Shown: positions 19,667 to 29,086 of the stretch, piece after piece | Numbering within the stretch: the stretch's first letter is position 1 | Layout of the letters: each line of letters opens with the position of its first letter | From: Bdellovibrionales bacterium | Lineage (GTDB): Bacteria > Bdellovibrionota > Bdellovibrionia > Bdellovibrionales > Bdellovibrionaceae | Direction: 5' to 3' | Length of the DNA: 64,000 bases | Assembly (NCBI GenBank): GCA_016713585.1 | Contig: JADJOV010000011.1 | Coordinates: 1-64,000, forward strand | Notes under the pieces: generated by a model | The model's database searches: none | Seen by the model: only the letters and a program-made list of their open reading frames with translations | Told to the model about the DNA's origin: nothing | Made by a program: the position numbers and the translations under genes

Positions 19667-20311
19667 ATGAAATCAAGTCAATATTTGTTGAATTTTTTTG
19701 GTGTGGTTGCGTATATTTGCATGGCCACAGGCAACGCAAGCGCAATGGCTGAAGATGAAAGTAGAGACCACAGCAAGTCATCTTTGCCGCTGTCATTTAT
19801 AGTGAACTGCAAAGATAAGCCAGAAAAACAAGAAAAAAAAGATGCGAAAAATCGAGACACGCAGACACCCGCCGATAGATACATGACCATAGACAGGGAG
19901 GAACCAAAAGGTGGGATTATAAAAGAAGTCCATACATATTTTGATCGCGGAATCAAAATTACATTTACCATGTCGAACCAATCAGTTGACGTAACCTATT
20001 TAATGGAGAAACAAATCTTTAACCCCCACAATAGGAAGTTATCACTCTGGAAGGAAGTCAAGAAGGGCACCTTGAAAGAAGGCGAAGCTTCATCGATCCT
20101 ATCAAGAACATATGCCCCAGGTTTAGAATGTAAGACGTTTGATTTTATCATAGGCCTTCGAAAATTCATTGACTCTTTAAAACACGAAAAGAAAAATCCG
20201 GTTGGCTCACATATTGTGAATTTGCCCCGAACTTTTGATGATTCTTTACCTCGAAAGCTTTTCTCTACAGGATCAAGGGTTACAGAATCTTCACCAACAA
20301 ATGCTAAATAA
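19667..20311 (+). CDS. Unknown exported protein
   Basis: The start ATG at 19667 has GAGGGAG just upstream. The first 27 residues form a signal peptide (LLNFFGVVAYICMATGNASA, then MAED). The mature part is hydrophilic, with a Lys-rich stretch (KPEKQEKKDAKNRD) and two cysteines (VNCKD, LECKT) that could pair. I recognise no family. The gene lies inside the inserted segment, transcribed away from the HNH gene, and may be cargo. Confidence 0.55.
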   Translation: MKSSQYLLNFFGVVAYICMATGNASAMAEDESRDHSKSSLPLSFIVNCKDKPEKQEKKDAKNRDTQTPADRYMTIDREEPKGGIIKEVHTYFDRGIKITFTMSNQSVDVTYLMEKQIFNPHNRKLSLWKEVKKGTLKEGEASSILSRTYAPGLECKTFDFIIGLRKFIDSLKHEKKNPVGSHIVNLPRTFDDSLPRKLFSTGSRVTESSPTNAK

Positions 20312-20372
20312 TAGTTAACACAGGAAGTTGATGTTCATATGGGGGTTCCTTCAAGATCACCCAAGAACATCA

Positions 20373-20434
20373 GCCCTTAGGACCTTTGCCCTTTGTAAAT
20401 GCCTGCAGAGCCAGAACACAAATAGCTAACAAAA
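20373..20434 (+). repeat. 62-bp perfect direct repeat, copy B
   Basis: Identical to 17624-17685. In this copy the repeat is the native 3' end of the ClC channel gene (stop TAA at 20379-20377 plus about 18 codons) and 4 bases beyond. Confidence 0.95.
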
Positions 20435-21615
20435 CCCACGAGAGCGGCAAAAGGGGCAATTGGAGCCCCGAACAGCTCGATGGCCATCACCGTGCAAGCA
20501 ATTGGGACATTCGCAGCGGCCCCAAAGGTTGCCGCGAAACCCAAGGCTGCCAAAAAACAAGAATCCAAATGAAGAATTGGCCCAAGGGCACTTCCCAAAG
20601 TTGATCCAATAAACACCAGAGGAATAAACTCTCCCCCTTTAAATCCAAAAGCCAAGGTGATGGAAGTGAAGATGAATTTCAAAATAGGATCGATAAAGGA
20701 GGCTGTGTGCTTGAGAGAATCTTGAATCACTTCAAGTCCCAACCCACAATAGCGAAACGAACCCTCGACACTAAATAATACGAGCAGTGCAACTCCCCCA
20801 AGCATAGGTCGATAGCTCGGATTCACGATCCAACGATGAACTCTCATTTCTAAGCCGTGGATCAACCAGACAAAGAACCTGGCACAAAGTCCAAAAGCCA
20901 AGGCGGCAATAAACAAAGCCGAAATAAACTGACCAAGACTATAGATATCCAGACTCAACCCAGCGTTTGCAGACCCTTCGATAACGAAACGATTCAGCAA
21001 AGGGATCTGAGGCACAAAGTAATTTGTGTGCTGAACGCCCCAGATTGAGAATACAAAGGAACCTGTCAAAACAGCGATGAGGCACTCAAGCGCCGCAAAA
21101 AAGCGAAGCCTGCCAACAGTCAACACCTCTAATCCGAAGACGACACCGGCCCAAGGCGCACCGACAGCTGTCCCAAACCCTGCTGCCATGCCGGCTATCA
21201 AGAGAGACTTCCTCTCGGTGATAGGGACTCGAAAAATCCTACCCAAAGCGTCAGCAAGGCCCCCCCCCATTTGCACGACAGTCCCCTCACGACCAGAGGA
21301 TCCTCCAACAATATGGGTCAGCAGGGTTCCCACAAAAATCATCGGCGTCAGACGCAAAGGAATTCTTCTCGAAGGCTCATGGATTTCTTCCATGATCAAG
21401 GAGAGCCCCCGATGAACACCCTGTCCGAACCTCGTAAAGCTCCATCCAATAAGAAATCCCGCGAGAGGCAAGCCAAACAAAAAGTATTTATTAGATACAA
21501 ATATTTGAGTCACGAAGTTTAAACTCGTAATAAACAAGGCCGCGACTGAGCCGGCCGCAGCCCCCGTCCCAGAGGCCAGAGTCAAAAGCCGAATTTTAAG
21601 GAGTATTTTTTTCAA
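20377..21615 (-). CDS. ClC-family chloride channel / H+-Cl- antiporter
   Basis: About 412 residues with 10 or more membrane helices. The selectivity motifs are present: GGSSGREGTVVQMGG (GREGP-like), GFGTAVGAPWAGVVFGLEVL, and FGFKGGEFIPLVFIGSTLG (GGxFxP-like). The second helical half ends with GAAANVPIACTVMAIELFG. There are no C-terminal CBS domains. The first conserved loop (GSGIPE in EcClC) is degenerate, as in the EriC-like bacterial subgroup that includes fluoride exporters, so fluoride transport cannot be excluded. I choose a TTG start at 21615 with GAGGGA upstream, inside the end of the preceding membrane gene; the frame is open to 21672. Its last codons are duplicated at 17624-17685. 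Confidence 0.85.
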   Translation of the reverse strand: MKKILLKIRLLTLASGTGAAAGSVAALFITSLNFVTQIFVSNKYFLFGLPLAGFLIGWSFTRFGQGVHRGLSLIMEEIHEPSRRIPLRLTPMIFVGTLLTHIVGGSSGREGTVVQMGGGLADALGRIFRVPITERKSLLIAGMAAGFGTAVGAPWAGVVFGLEVLTVGRLRFFAALECLIAVLTGSFVFSIWGVQHTNYFVPQIPLLNRFVIEGSANAGLSLDIYSLGQFISALFIAALAFGLCARFFVWLIHGLEMRVHRWIVNPSYRPMLGGVALLVLFSVEGSFRYCGLGLEVIQDSLKHTASFIDPILKFIFTSITLAFGFKGGEFIPLVFIGSTLGSALGPILHLDSCFLAALGFAATFGAAANVPIACTVMAIELFGAPIAPFAALVGFVSYLCSGSAGIYKGQRS

Positions 21616-22353
21616 GCAATTCCCTCTTCCTGAGACTGTCGAGAGCTTGAAAATCAAAATGAGCAAACGCAAGAGCCATTAGAGCCGGCGCAATCAGGTT
21701 GACGACAGGAATAAAAAATAACATCGAAGTTAGAATTCCTAGACTGAAATGCATGAGGTTCTTGGTTTTTCGAATCTCCCTAAATTCTGCCTCCTTGGAC
21801 CACCCCTGAAGCACATCAATTGGAAAAACCTGACTTGCCAAATAGCCGTTCCAAAACGCAGTTAAAAAAATGCCATTCCAGGGATCAGCCAAAGGGGAAG
21901 TGTGACCATGAGGCCAAAACAATATTTAACAAAACTCACTGTCGTCATAAGTAAACCGCTTCCATAAACATTCGCGGGAATCCGCAACTGGGGGTAATAC
22001 TTCTCGGCCACGATGGGGAGCAAGAGTGGAACCAAAAGAGTTGATAGTAAAAGTAAGCATATCAAATAAGACAATATGATGACTGTGACAATAATAATGA
22101 CTCCGGCGACAATCTGAGACAAGACAACCGGCGCCTGAGTCCAAAAACTTAGAAATGGCTTCGATATCCACGCAATCAAAACTCCAGCCTGTAAAAACTC
22201 TTGCAGCTGAGTAAAGCCGACAGTCCAGAACAAGATGGCAGAACCCAGAAGGAGCACCATGGAAACCAGAATCGGCAATAAAATGTACCACCATATTTTT
22301 GGACTTAACAAAGACACAAAAGCACGGCCCAAGGACAGGATGACGTCATTCAT
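21596..22353 (-). CDS. EI24 / CysZ-like inner-membrane protein, one frameshift
   Basis: The fragment at 21862-22353 has four membrane helices (IWWYILLPILVSMVLLLGSA, IIIVTVIILSYLICLLLL) and PIVAEKYYPQL. The fragment at 21596-21922 continues in another frame with LTAFWNGYLASQVFP, a recognisable EI24-domain stretch, and ILTSMLFFIPVVNLIAPALMALAFAH. The break is at an A7 run (plus strand 21865-21871); a change of one or two bases joins them into about 250 residues, the normal family size. CysZ members move sulphate; others are of unknown function. It is followed, with overlap, by the ClC gene, so the two are probably co-transcribed. Confidence 0.7.
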
Positions 22354-22532
22354 AGAATATCTTTACCTGAAGAGCGAAGGCGCTGTCAAAACTTTGCTCA
22401 CAAAATTCTTTTTTTTATCAAGAGAAACTGATGACTAAAGATCCTTGGACTCATTATGGGAAGACGACAAAGACGATCTTGGTCATGACCCATGTTTCGA
22501 CTATCCTAGTGGAGAGAAGGAAGTAATGGCCA

Positions 22533-23654
22533 ATGAAAAACTATTTTTTTAAACTTGATGATTTTATTCTTGATCCGGAGTTTGAAGTTCTAATTGCAGA
22601 AAAGGAAGAGGATCTCGAAGCCGCATTTAAACTCTTCCACGATTGCTATGTCAATCAGGGTCGGGTTAAGGCCCAACGCTCTGGAATCTACTGCCAACTG
22701 TATCACTTTCTCCCAGGGACCTCGACAGTCATTGTAAAATATCGAAATGTTGTGATTGGGGCGGTGACTCTAGTTAAGGATTCAGTCATTGGATTGCCTA
22801 TAGATCAATACTACCCAGCTGAGCTCGCAAAGCTTCGAAGTTCGCGAGCGGCTCTCGTGGAGGCCTCATCAATTGCCGTGACTCGCCACTTTAGAACGAG
22901 GGATGCAATCGCCACTCACCTATTAATTAAATATGTTTATCAATTCTGTGCGCGCTTCTTAGGCGCATCCCATGTTATCTTCACGACTCATCCAGAGCGC
23001 ACGGGTTTTTATACCGATTTCTGGAAGCTCAAAAAGCTTGGTCGTTCTCTTCAATATCAATCAACGGAAGAGTCTCAGATCCAGGGCCTCGTCCTCGATC
23101 TCTCTAACGATCAATTGCTGAAACTATCAATGAGTTTCTCGACAAATGAATCTCTGCGAAACCTGGGTTCTTTTCTCACAGATGCCGATGAAAGATTCAA
23201 ATATCCCTCCCGCAGAGTCGGACAGATCGTCGACTTGGTCATGACTCCTGAACTTCTCGAGCATTTCTTCCTCGATCGCTCCAACATTTATGAGGAGCTT
23301 GATATGAGATCTCGCAAGCTTTTTCTAGAGATCTACGTTCAGCTTTATGGGGCCGAGCGAATGACGCGCTTTTTAAATTTGGACGTAAATTTCAAGCTCA
23401 GAGAGCTGAGACTGCCGGTGATGACCTCCACAGGTATTCGAATTGGAGATCAGCGCGGAATAGGGAAAATCCTCGATATCTCAAGCAAGGGGTGTTTTAT
23501 TCAAGCGCCAAGTCAACTTGAAGACCACATTAGAACACAAAACGGTGAGGTCACCCTGAGTTTTAGACTTGGCGACAAAGCCTTCGAAGCTCAAGGCCAA
23601 ATCCTCTGGAAAACCAAGGCCGTCAGGTTCGATATCCAAACGGCTTTGGCGTGA
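22533..23654 (+). CDS. FeeM-like N-acyltransferase fused to a PilZ domain
   Basis: Residues 1-185 resemble the N-acyl amino acid synthase (FeeM) type of GNAT fold: AFKLFHDCYVNQGRV, GAVTLVKDSVIGLPID, LVEASSIAVTRHFR, and HVIFTTHPERTGFYTDFW. Residues about 280-373 look like PilZ: the DxSxxG motif appears as ILDISSKGCFIQAP, but the upstream RxxxR is reduced to RELRLP, so c-di-GMP binding is uncertain. The enzyme half would join a fatty acyl group from ACP to an amino acid or amine. The gene stands alone, with AAGGAAG about 8 bases before the ATG. Confidence 0.7.
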   Translation: MKNYFFKLDDFILDPEFEVLIAEKEEDLEAAFKLFHDCYVNQGRVKAQRSGIYCQLYHFLPGTSTVIVKYRNVVIGAVTLVKDSVIGLPIDQYYPAELAKLRSSRAALVEASSIAVTRHFRTRDAIATHLLIKYVYQFCARFLGASHVIFTTHPERTGFYTDFWKLKKLGRSLQYQSTEESQIQGLVLDLSNDQLLKLSMSFSTNESLRNLGSFLTDADERFKYPSRRVGQIVDLVMTPELLEHFFLDRSNIYEELDMRSRKLFLEIYVQLYGAERMTRFLNLDVNFKLRELRLPVMTSTGIRIGDQRGIGKILDISSKGCFIQAPSQLEDHIRTQNGEVTLSFRLGDKAFEAQGQILWKTKAVRFDIQTALA

Positions 23655-23735
23655 AGTTCAAAACACCACTGACAGAAATCAAATCCGAATTTATCAGCTG
23701 GATGAAAGGTTTCGATCCAAACAAAACTTCGCTTG

Positions 23736-24263
23736 TCAAAGCCTAGAACATATTTCTTTTGAGTGAGAAATCCATTTTTTCAACCTTTCGCTCGGTCTTT
23801 GCCTCAAATGTCTTTTCATCGACCCAGCGAAGCGTCTCCTGGTTTCAATGATCCTTTTTTTCTCTCTTAACAGGCCATGACTCCGGAGTTTCAATTTTCT
23901 CCATCCGGCTTTGGTCGAACTTTCCACAAAACTTCCATCCGATAAAAACACCCGACGGAGAGATGGCTGACCATGACTTTCGACCTTCCAAATATCAACA
24001 GACTGTAGAACGCCACGAGAAATCGTTTTCCCGGAAAGCCATTGGCCGTCTAAAATAAGCTCGACCTCCCATCTGAAATTCACAGCTTGATCGACGGCCT
24101 CGCACTTCCACGTTCCAATGAAAAACTTTGCATTTGCTTTTTCAGGAACTTCAAGCCCAAATGCATCTATAGTCAGGAGCGTAGTCAATAACGACGAAGC
24201 CAAGGCTATCAACATGAAAAAAACTGGTCCTAAGTCCTTTCGGATGGGCTTTAGAAAAACCAT
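23736..24263 (-). CDS. Unknown exported protein, possible late frameshift
   Basis: An N-terminal signal (FFMLIALASSLLTTLLTIDAFG) precedes a compact domain (FFIGTWKCEAVDQAVNFRWEVEL) of lipocalin-like strand pattern. I recognise no named family. The last 40 residues as read are arginine-rich and unlike the rest; in another frame the same DNA reads LRWVDEKTFEAKTERKVEKM and ends just before the present stop, which looks more like a natural continuation. One indel near the A-rich stretch at 23845-23865 would explain this. Confidence 0.5.
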   Translation of the reverse strand: MVFLKPIRKDLGPVFFMLIALASSLLTTLLTIDAFGLEVPEKANAKFFIGTWKCEAVDQAVNFRWEVELILDGQWLSGKTISRGVLQSVDIWKVESHGQPSLRRVFLSDGSFVESSTKAGWRKLKLRSHGLLREKKRIIETRRRFAGSMKRHLRQRPSERLKKWISHSKEICSRL

Positions 24264-24450
24264 TCTATCATTAAATGCTAGATGAACTCAAAATTCAACA
24301 TAAGTTCGACAAATCATCAATCATTCATAGACTCATTCTGAATCAAAATCCTCTCTATCTGGAGAAGATTTTGATTCTCGACGTGACGAAACAAGGTGAG
24401 GACTTAAGTCCCCGCCCAGCCCTACGATAAGACTTTTGTAGGAGGCACTT

Positions 24451-24750
24451 ATGGCCTTAAAGAGGTTAATTTTGTTGATCGGCCTGGTTTTTGGGTTAGT
24501 TTTTGGTCAAAGCCCTCGGGCTGAGGCAAAAAAGAGCAGAGAAGTTGCAAGTGAGTATTTCAGTCATAGCAAAAAGAAAAAGACATCTGGCAAAAAGCAT
24601 GTAGGTCAGAAGAAAAAAGCCTCCAGCAAAAAGCATGTGGGCAAGAAGAAAAAAGCAAAGAAGGAATTCGCCGCAAAAAAAGGAAAAAAACGGGACATAG
24701 CCAGCACAAAGTCCCCTAAAAAGAAAAAGAAGAAGGCTAAGAAACACTAA
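24451..24750 (+). CDS. Small exported Lys-rich repeat protein
   Basis: The 99-residue protein has a clear signal peptide (LILLIGLVFGLVFGQSPRAEA), and the mature part is almost entirely Lys, Ser, His and Gly. A unit of the type KKKxxSxKKHVGxKKK occurs twice, followed by lysine blocks. AGGAGG precedes the ATG closely. The strongly basic product would bind polyanions such as teichoic or nucleic acid, DNA in biofilm, or LPS; that is inference. It is unrelated to histone H1-like cytosolic proteins because of the signal peptide. Confidence 0.65.
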   Translation: MALKRLILLIGLVFGLVFGQSPRAEAKKSREVASEYFSHSKKKKTSGKKHVGQKKKASSKKHVGKKKKAKKEFAAKKGKKRDIASTKSPKKKKKKAKKH

Positions 24751-24816
24751 AGCGGGCAAAGCTTGAACTGGCACTAGGTCCGTCGATTCCCACGAATGGG
24801 CCGGGCTTCGCTAGAC

Positions 24817-26226
24817 CTAGTCCTCTTCATCCAATTCAGTATCGTCGACGGTCCCTAGGCTGTACTTCTCAATACGATAGCGCATGGATCTGAAGGTAAT
24901 ATGAAGCAATTTTGAGGCTTTCTTCTTAACTCCCCCGGCTGAATGGATAGCTTTAACTAAGAGCTCTTTCTCTATTTGCCCCATCACTTTATCTAAATCG
25001 ATCCCCTCATTGCCAATTTCAATTTCGTGCGAGGACGCCATTTTTCGCCCGGATGGTGTATTCACCATTGGCGGCAAGCTTTCCGGCAAGATCGTCGCTC
25101 CGGCCTCCAGAGCCACAGTTCTTTCGATCATATTTTCTAACTCTCGCACGTTTCCTGGATAGTCGTACTTCATTAGAATTTCCATCGCTTCAGTGCTAAT
25201 GGCATTAATGTTTTTATTTAACCGTTCATTATACTTTTTCAAAAAATAGTTTGCCAAAAGTGGAATGTCTTCCCTGCGCTCTTTTAAAGACGGAGTCTTT
25301 ATGTTGATGACATTGAGACGATAGTAGAGGTCTTGTCTAAAAGATCCCTTCTGAACCATTTCATCCAGATGCCTATTCGTGGCCGCGATAATTCGAACTT
25401 CAATTTTCATGTCGTCAGTGGCTCCAACTCGCCGAATCACGCGCTCCTGAATCGCTCGCAAAAGCTTCACTTGAATAGTTAACGGCAATTCGCCAACCTC
25501 ATCCAAAAAAAGAGTCCCGCCATCTGCGACCTCAAAAAGTCCGACTTTATCAACGACGGCTCCTGTGAAAGATCCTTTCTTATGTCCAAACATTTCAGAT
25601 TCCATCAAATTCTCAGGGATAGCTCCGCAGTTGACCGTCACAAAAGGCCGATCTTTCAATGGACCGTTGTAATGAATTGCTTTCGCCACAACTTCTTTAC
25701 CAGTCCCAGATTCGCCAGTGACTAAAATATTTGTTGGGGCCATAGAGACACGCTTCACCAAATCAAATATTTGGTGCATAGCCGGGGAATTCCCGACGAT
25801 ATTCTGAAAACTGTACTCCTTCACAAGCTCTTTTTTGAGCGACCTATTTTCAACTTCAAGATTTTGACTACGAAGCGCATTCTGAATGTTCAAGCGAACT
25901 TCATCAATCTTAAATGGCTTTGTTATATAATCATAGGCACCAATCTTCATGGCTTCGACTGCGGTCTCTGTCGTTCCAAAAGCCGTAATCATCATAAAAA
26001 CCAAATCAGGAGTGGTTTCTTTCACGTGCCTCAAAAGCCCAAGCCCAGTGACATTCGGCATTTGTAAATCCGAAATCACCATATCGAATGTTTTTTTTGC
26101 CAAGAGATCTTTGGCCTTCTGCCCGTCTTCGGCTAGGGTGACTTCATAGCCCTCTTTCTTGAGCATTATTTCTAAGAATTCACGAATAGACTCTTCATCA
26201 TCGACAACGAGGATACGAGATTTCAT
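24817..26226 (-). CDS. pilR: Sigma-54-dependent response regulator PilR-like
   Basis: Three domains in order: receiver (ILVVDDEESIREFLEIML, phospho-acceptor in VISDLQMPN), AAA+ sigma-54 interaction (Walker A GESGTGKE, GSFTGAV for the sigma-54 contact loop, FLDEVGELP for Walker B), and a Fis-type HTH (KKASKLLHITFRSMRYRIEKY). The length of 469 is normal for NtrC/PilR. It lies directly downstream of a PilS-like kinase and the pilB-pilC genes, so PilR is the most likely identity. It would activate sigma-54 promoters, classically pilA, which is not in this window. Confidence 0.85.
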   Translation of the reverse strand: MKSRILVVDDEESIREFLEIMLKKEGYEVTLAEDGQKAKDLLAKKTFDMVISDLQMPNVTGLGLLRHVKETTPDLVFMMITAFGTTETAVEAMKIGAYDYITKPFKIDEVRLNIQNALRSQNLEVENRSLKKELVKEYSFQNIVGNSPAMHQIFDLVKRVSMAPTNILVTGESGTGKEVVAKAIHYNGPLKDRPFVTVNCGAIPENLMESEMFGHKKGSFTGAVVDKVGLFEVADGGTLFLDEVGELPLTIQVKLLRAIQERVIRRVGATDDMKIEVRIIAATNRHLDEMVQKGSFRQDLYYRLNVINIKTPSLKERREDIPLLANYFLKKYNERLNKNINAISTEAMEILMKYDYPGNVRELENMIERTVALEAGATILPESLPPMVNTPSGRKMASSHEIEIGNEGIDLDKVMGQIEKELLVKAIHSAGGVKKKASKLLHITFRSMRYRIEKYSLGTVDDTELDEED

Positions 26227-26260
26227 TGATCATCACCCCTTTAGTTTATTTTTGGCCGGA

Positions 26261-27858
26261 TCAGGCTGGAGGGCAAGGAAAAATCAGAGTAAATTCAGTC
26301 CCCTGGCCCAGGGCACTCTCGACCGAGACTTCAACATTATGAGTTTCGAGAATCTTGTGGGTCAAAGCTAGACCTAAGCCCGTTCCCTTAGGCTTTGTTG
26401 TGTGGAAAGGTTCAAACATTCGCCTGAGGGTCTCTGGCTTCATTCCAACTCCAGAGTCCTTGATCCTCACCACGACTTTCCCAGCTGAGTTCACGCTCGT
26501 CTCCACGCTCAGCTTTGGCGCTGCCACATCCTGCAGTGCTTGGTAAGCATTGATTATGATGTTTAGAAAAGCCTGTTTCAATTTATCCTTTTTTCCAATG
26601 ACTAAATTAGGTTCAACAATTTTGATCTCGAGTAAAACATCCTGACGCAGCTGCTGGTTCAGCCGAGTCATTGCAAGAACCTCTTTCAGTAAGGAAGACA
26701 AATCAACGACCTCGCGAGGCGGCTCCTCTGGTCGAGCATAGTCCAGGAATTCTGTGATAAGATGATTCAGCCGATCAATTTCACGGAGGATGATCTTCAT
26801 CAGCTTTCGATCATCATCATTTGCCGTTGTCTGGGACAAAAGTTCGACGCTCCCACTTATTCCGGCCAAGGGGTTTCTAATTTCATGAGCAATACCTGCC
26901 GCAAGGCCACCCACCGCCGCCATTTTCTCGCTCTGCCTCAATGATAATTCCAGTTTCTTAAGACGAGTCAAATCTTCCACCAAACCAATCCACAAAGGTT
27001 TTCCAGAGAGAGGATTAAGGGTTCGAGTCAAGGTCAGACCCAAAATCTTCTCTTGATTTCCAATGACTTTGACAATTTCATTTCTTTGTTCCCCACCCCG
27101 ATTGACTTCTTGATCCATTAAGGTCTTGAGTTCAGGAAATGGAATCAAAATATTGTCGGCGGTCCCTAACGGACACTCGAGAATCTGATGCAGACTTTGA
27201 TTCGACTGCATAACGGTGCCCTGGTCATCGAAACTCATAAGACCTAGAGGAATATTCGATAGAACAAATTGATTTAGCTCTTGCATTTGTTTTAATGAAA
27301 ATCCAGTCTGAACCAATTGAGTATCAACTTTAAAAAGCTGTTCACTCAAATACCCGCCAAGGCCTGCAATCAGAAAATAAGCCACGTTGTTAAGACCCAA
27401 AATCATGAAATAATTGAGTGCTTTGAGCTCAGGCCCAAGAACGCTGACCACTGTAAAAAGTGAACTGGTGAGCAAAGCAATGATAAGGCCCCCGGAGGCT
27501 CGGAAAACCAGTCCTGCAATCAAAATGTTGATTAAATGCAAAAACAAAAATAAAGACTGGTTAGCACCAGAGAAATAGATCAAGGCAGTGATCAAAATCG
27601 AATCGACAACAAAAGTGGCAAACAGGAAAAATGAACTTACAAAAAAAAGTCAATAAAGGACAAAATAACAAGATGCGAGCAGAGGGCCAAAAAAATCAGT
27701 CCGTAGAATGGAGCAAGCACAGTCCAATTTATAAACTGATTTGAAAAAAGATAACTGATCACACTCACCAAGAGGATGATCAAGTATAGGCTGACCCTGG
27801 ACGATTCAATCATCAACCGTTGCTGCGGATCTCTCTGGAGAGCCCGATTCGGCGTCAT
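26261..27858 (-). CDS. pilS: Sensor histidine kinase PilS-like, one frameshift
   Basis: The N-terminal 73 residues (27637-27858) hold the first two membrane helices (VSLYLIILLVSVISYLF and LAPFYGLIFLALCSHLVIL). The frame breaks at an A8 run (plus strand 27641-27648); after it, FLFATFVVDSILITALIYFSG leads into four more helices. A PAS-like region (LSNIPLGLMSFDDQG) follows, then HisKA with IAHEIRNPLAGI and HATPase_c (KQAFLNIIINAYQAL, IKDSGVGM, GTGLGLALTHKIL). Six membrane helices plus PAS is the PilS layout. It precedes pilR by 34 bp and overlaps the end of pilC by 4 bp. Confidence 0.8.
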
Positions 27859-29086
27859 TGCCCGACAACATCTCCCATTTGGAAAATCGGAAGATACATC
27901 GCGATCACAAGAACCGCAATAATTCCACCTAAGACAACCATCAGAAGAGGCTCAATTAATGACGTCATAGTTTTAACTGCCGTCTCGACTTCATCCTCAT
28001 AGAAGTCGGCAATTTTGCCAAGCATGACGTCCAAGGTTCCTGAATGCTCTCCAATTCCAATCATCTGAACAACCATCTCGGGAATGGCTTTCTGTTTAGC
28101 GAGGGGATGAGCAAAAGTCCGACCTTGGGTGACTGACTTTTTACATTGCATCAGTGCTTCTTCTATCACAGCATTCCCAGATGTTCTGGCTGAGATATCA
28201 ATCGCGTCAATAAGGCCCACACCAGAGGCAAGCAAAGTTGAAAGCGTCCGCGTCAGTCTAGCAACCGCCGATTTTTGAACGACCTCGCCAAAGACCGGGG
28301 CCCGAATAGCCAACCTATCAAATGTTGCCTTCCCATCCGGAGTGTTAATCCACTGCTTAAGAAGTATCGGAATTCCAATGGCAGCACTGAGATAGAAATA
28401 CCATTTTCGCTGAAGACTTTCACTCAAGGCCACCACAAGCATAGTCAAGGCTGGGGGAGCTTTTCCGGCAGAGGTAAAAAATTCTTGAAACTTTGGAATG
28501 ATAAAAACTAGAATTCCAGCAATAACCAGCATCGCCACAACAATAATAACCGCTGGATATATGAGAGCCCCTTGACCTGCCCTTTTTGTTTTTGGCTTTT
28601 TTCCATGTAGATAGCAAGCCGGTTTAAAATCGTATCCAATATACCGGCTTCTTCACCCGCCTGAATCATATTACAATAGAGCTTATCAAAGACGAGGGGA
28701 ATAGACGCCATGGAATCCGAGAGCCTGCGACCTCCTTCGATTGAAAGCTTAACTTTGGCAGAGGCCTCCTTCAATGGACCCGGTCGTAACCCCTCGCTCA
28801 ATATTTTCAGTGAATCCACCACAGGAATTCCAGCATTGATCAGAGTCGCAAACTGCCTGGTAAAAATCTGCATATCCTTGCTAGACACTCTCGCTGTAAA
28901 AATGTCCGAAAACATTGTCGCCTGTGCCGGGCCCTTGGACGTGGACGCCACCGCCGCCAGAAGACTCAGTGGCTCTAGGTTCTGTGATCTCAATTTCACT
29001 CTCGCATCGGCCAAAGAGGCCGCGTCAATCGCACCGTTTGTTAAATCGCCATTTGGATTCTTTGCACGATAATTAAAGCGAGCCAT
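27855..29086 (-). CDS. pilC: Type IV pilus inner-membrane platform protein PilC, one frameshift
   Basis: This is a GspF/PilC family protein with two repeats of the T2SSF domain. The first is in 28508-29086 (MQIFTRQFATLINAGIPVVDSL, IQAGEEAGILDTILNRLA), the second in 27855-28538 (SAVARLTRTLSTLLASGVGL, IGIGEHSGTLDVMLGKIADF). The join KGALIYPAVIIVV is broken at a C4 run (plus strand 28568-28571); one more base restores it. It sits in the inner membrane and couples the PilB and PilT motors to pilin assembly. It starts next to the PilT-like gene and is co-oriented with pilB. Confidence 0.85.

Larger units (their letters stand above)
17686..20372. mobile_element. Putative inserted segment carrying an HNH nuclease gene
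   Basis: The segment between the two perfect 62-bp repeats holds an HNH endonuclease-like gene, a small exported-protein gene, and about 1 kb of apparent non-coding DNA with hairpins. Without it and one repeat copy, the HExxH gene and the ClC gene would be convergent with stops overlapping by four bases. I see no transposase, integrase, or terminal inverted repeats at its ends, so it is not a classical IS; the evidence for mobility is only the flanking duplication and the nuclease gene. Confidence 0.55.

Noticed and set aside
24773..24821. Inverted repeat ACTAGGTC...GACCTAGT as terminator of the Lys-rich gene
   Set aside because: The loop is over 30 bases, there is no T-run, and it overlaps the pilR stop; could be chance.
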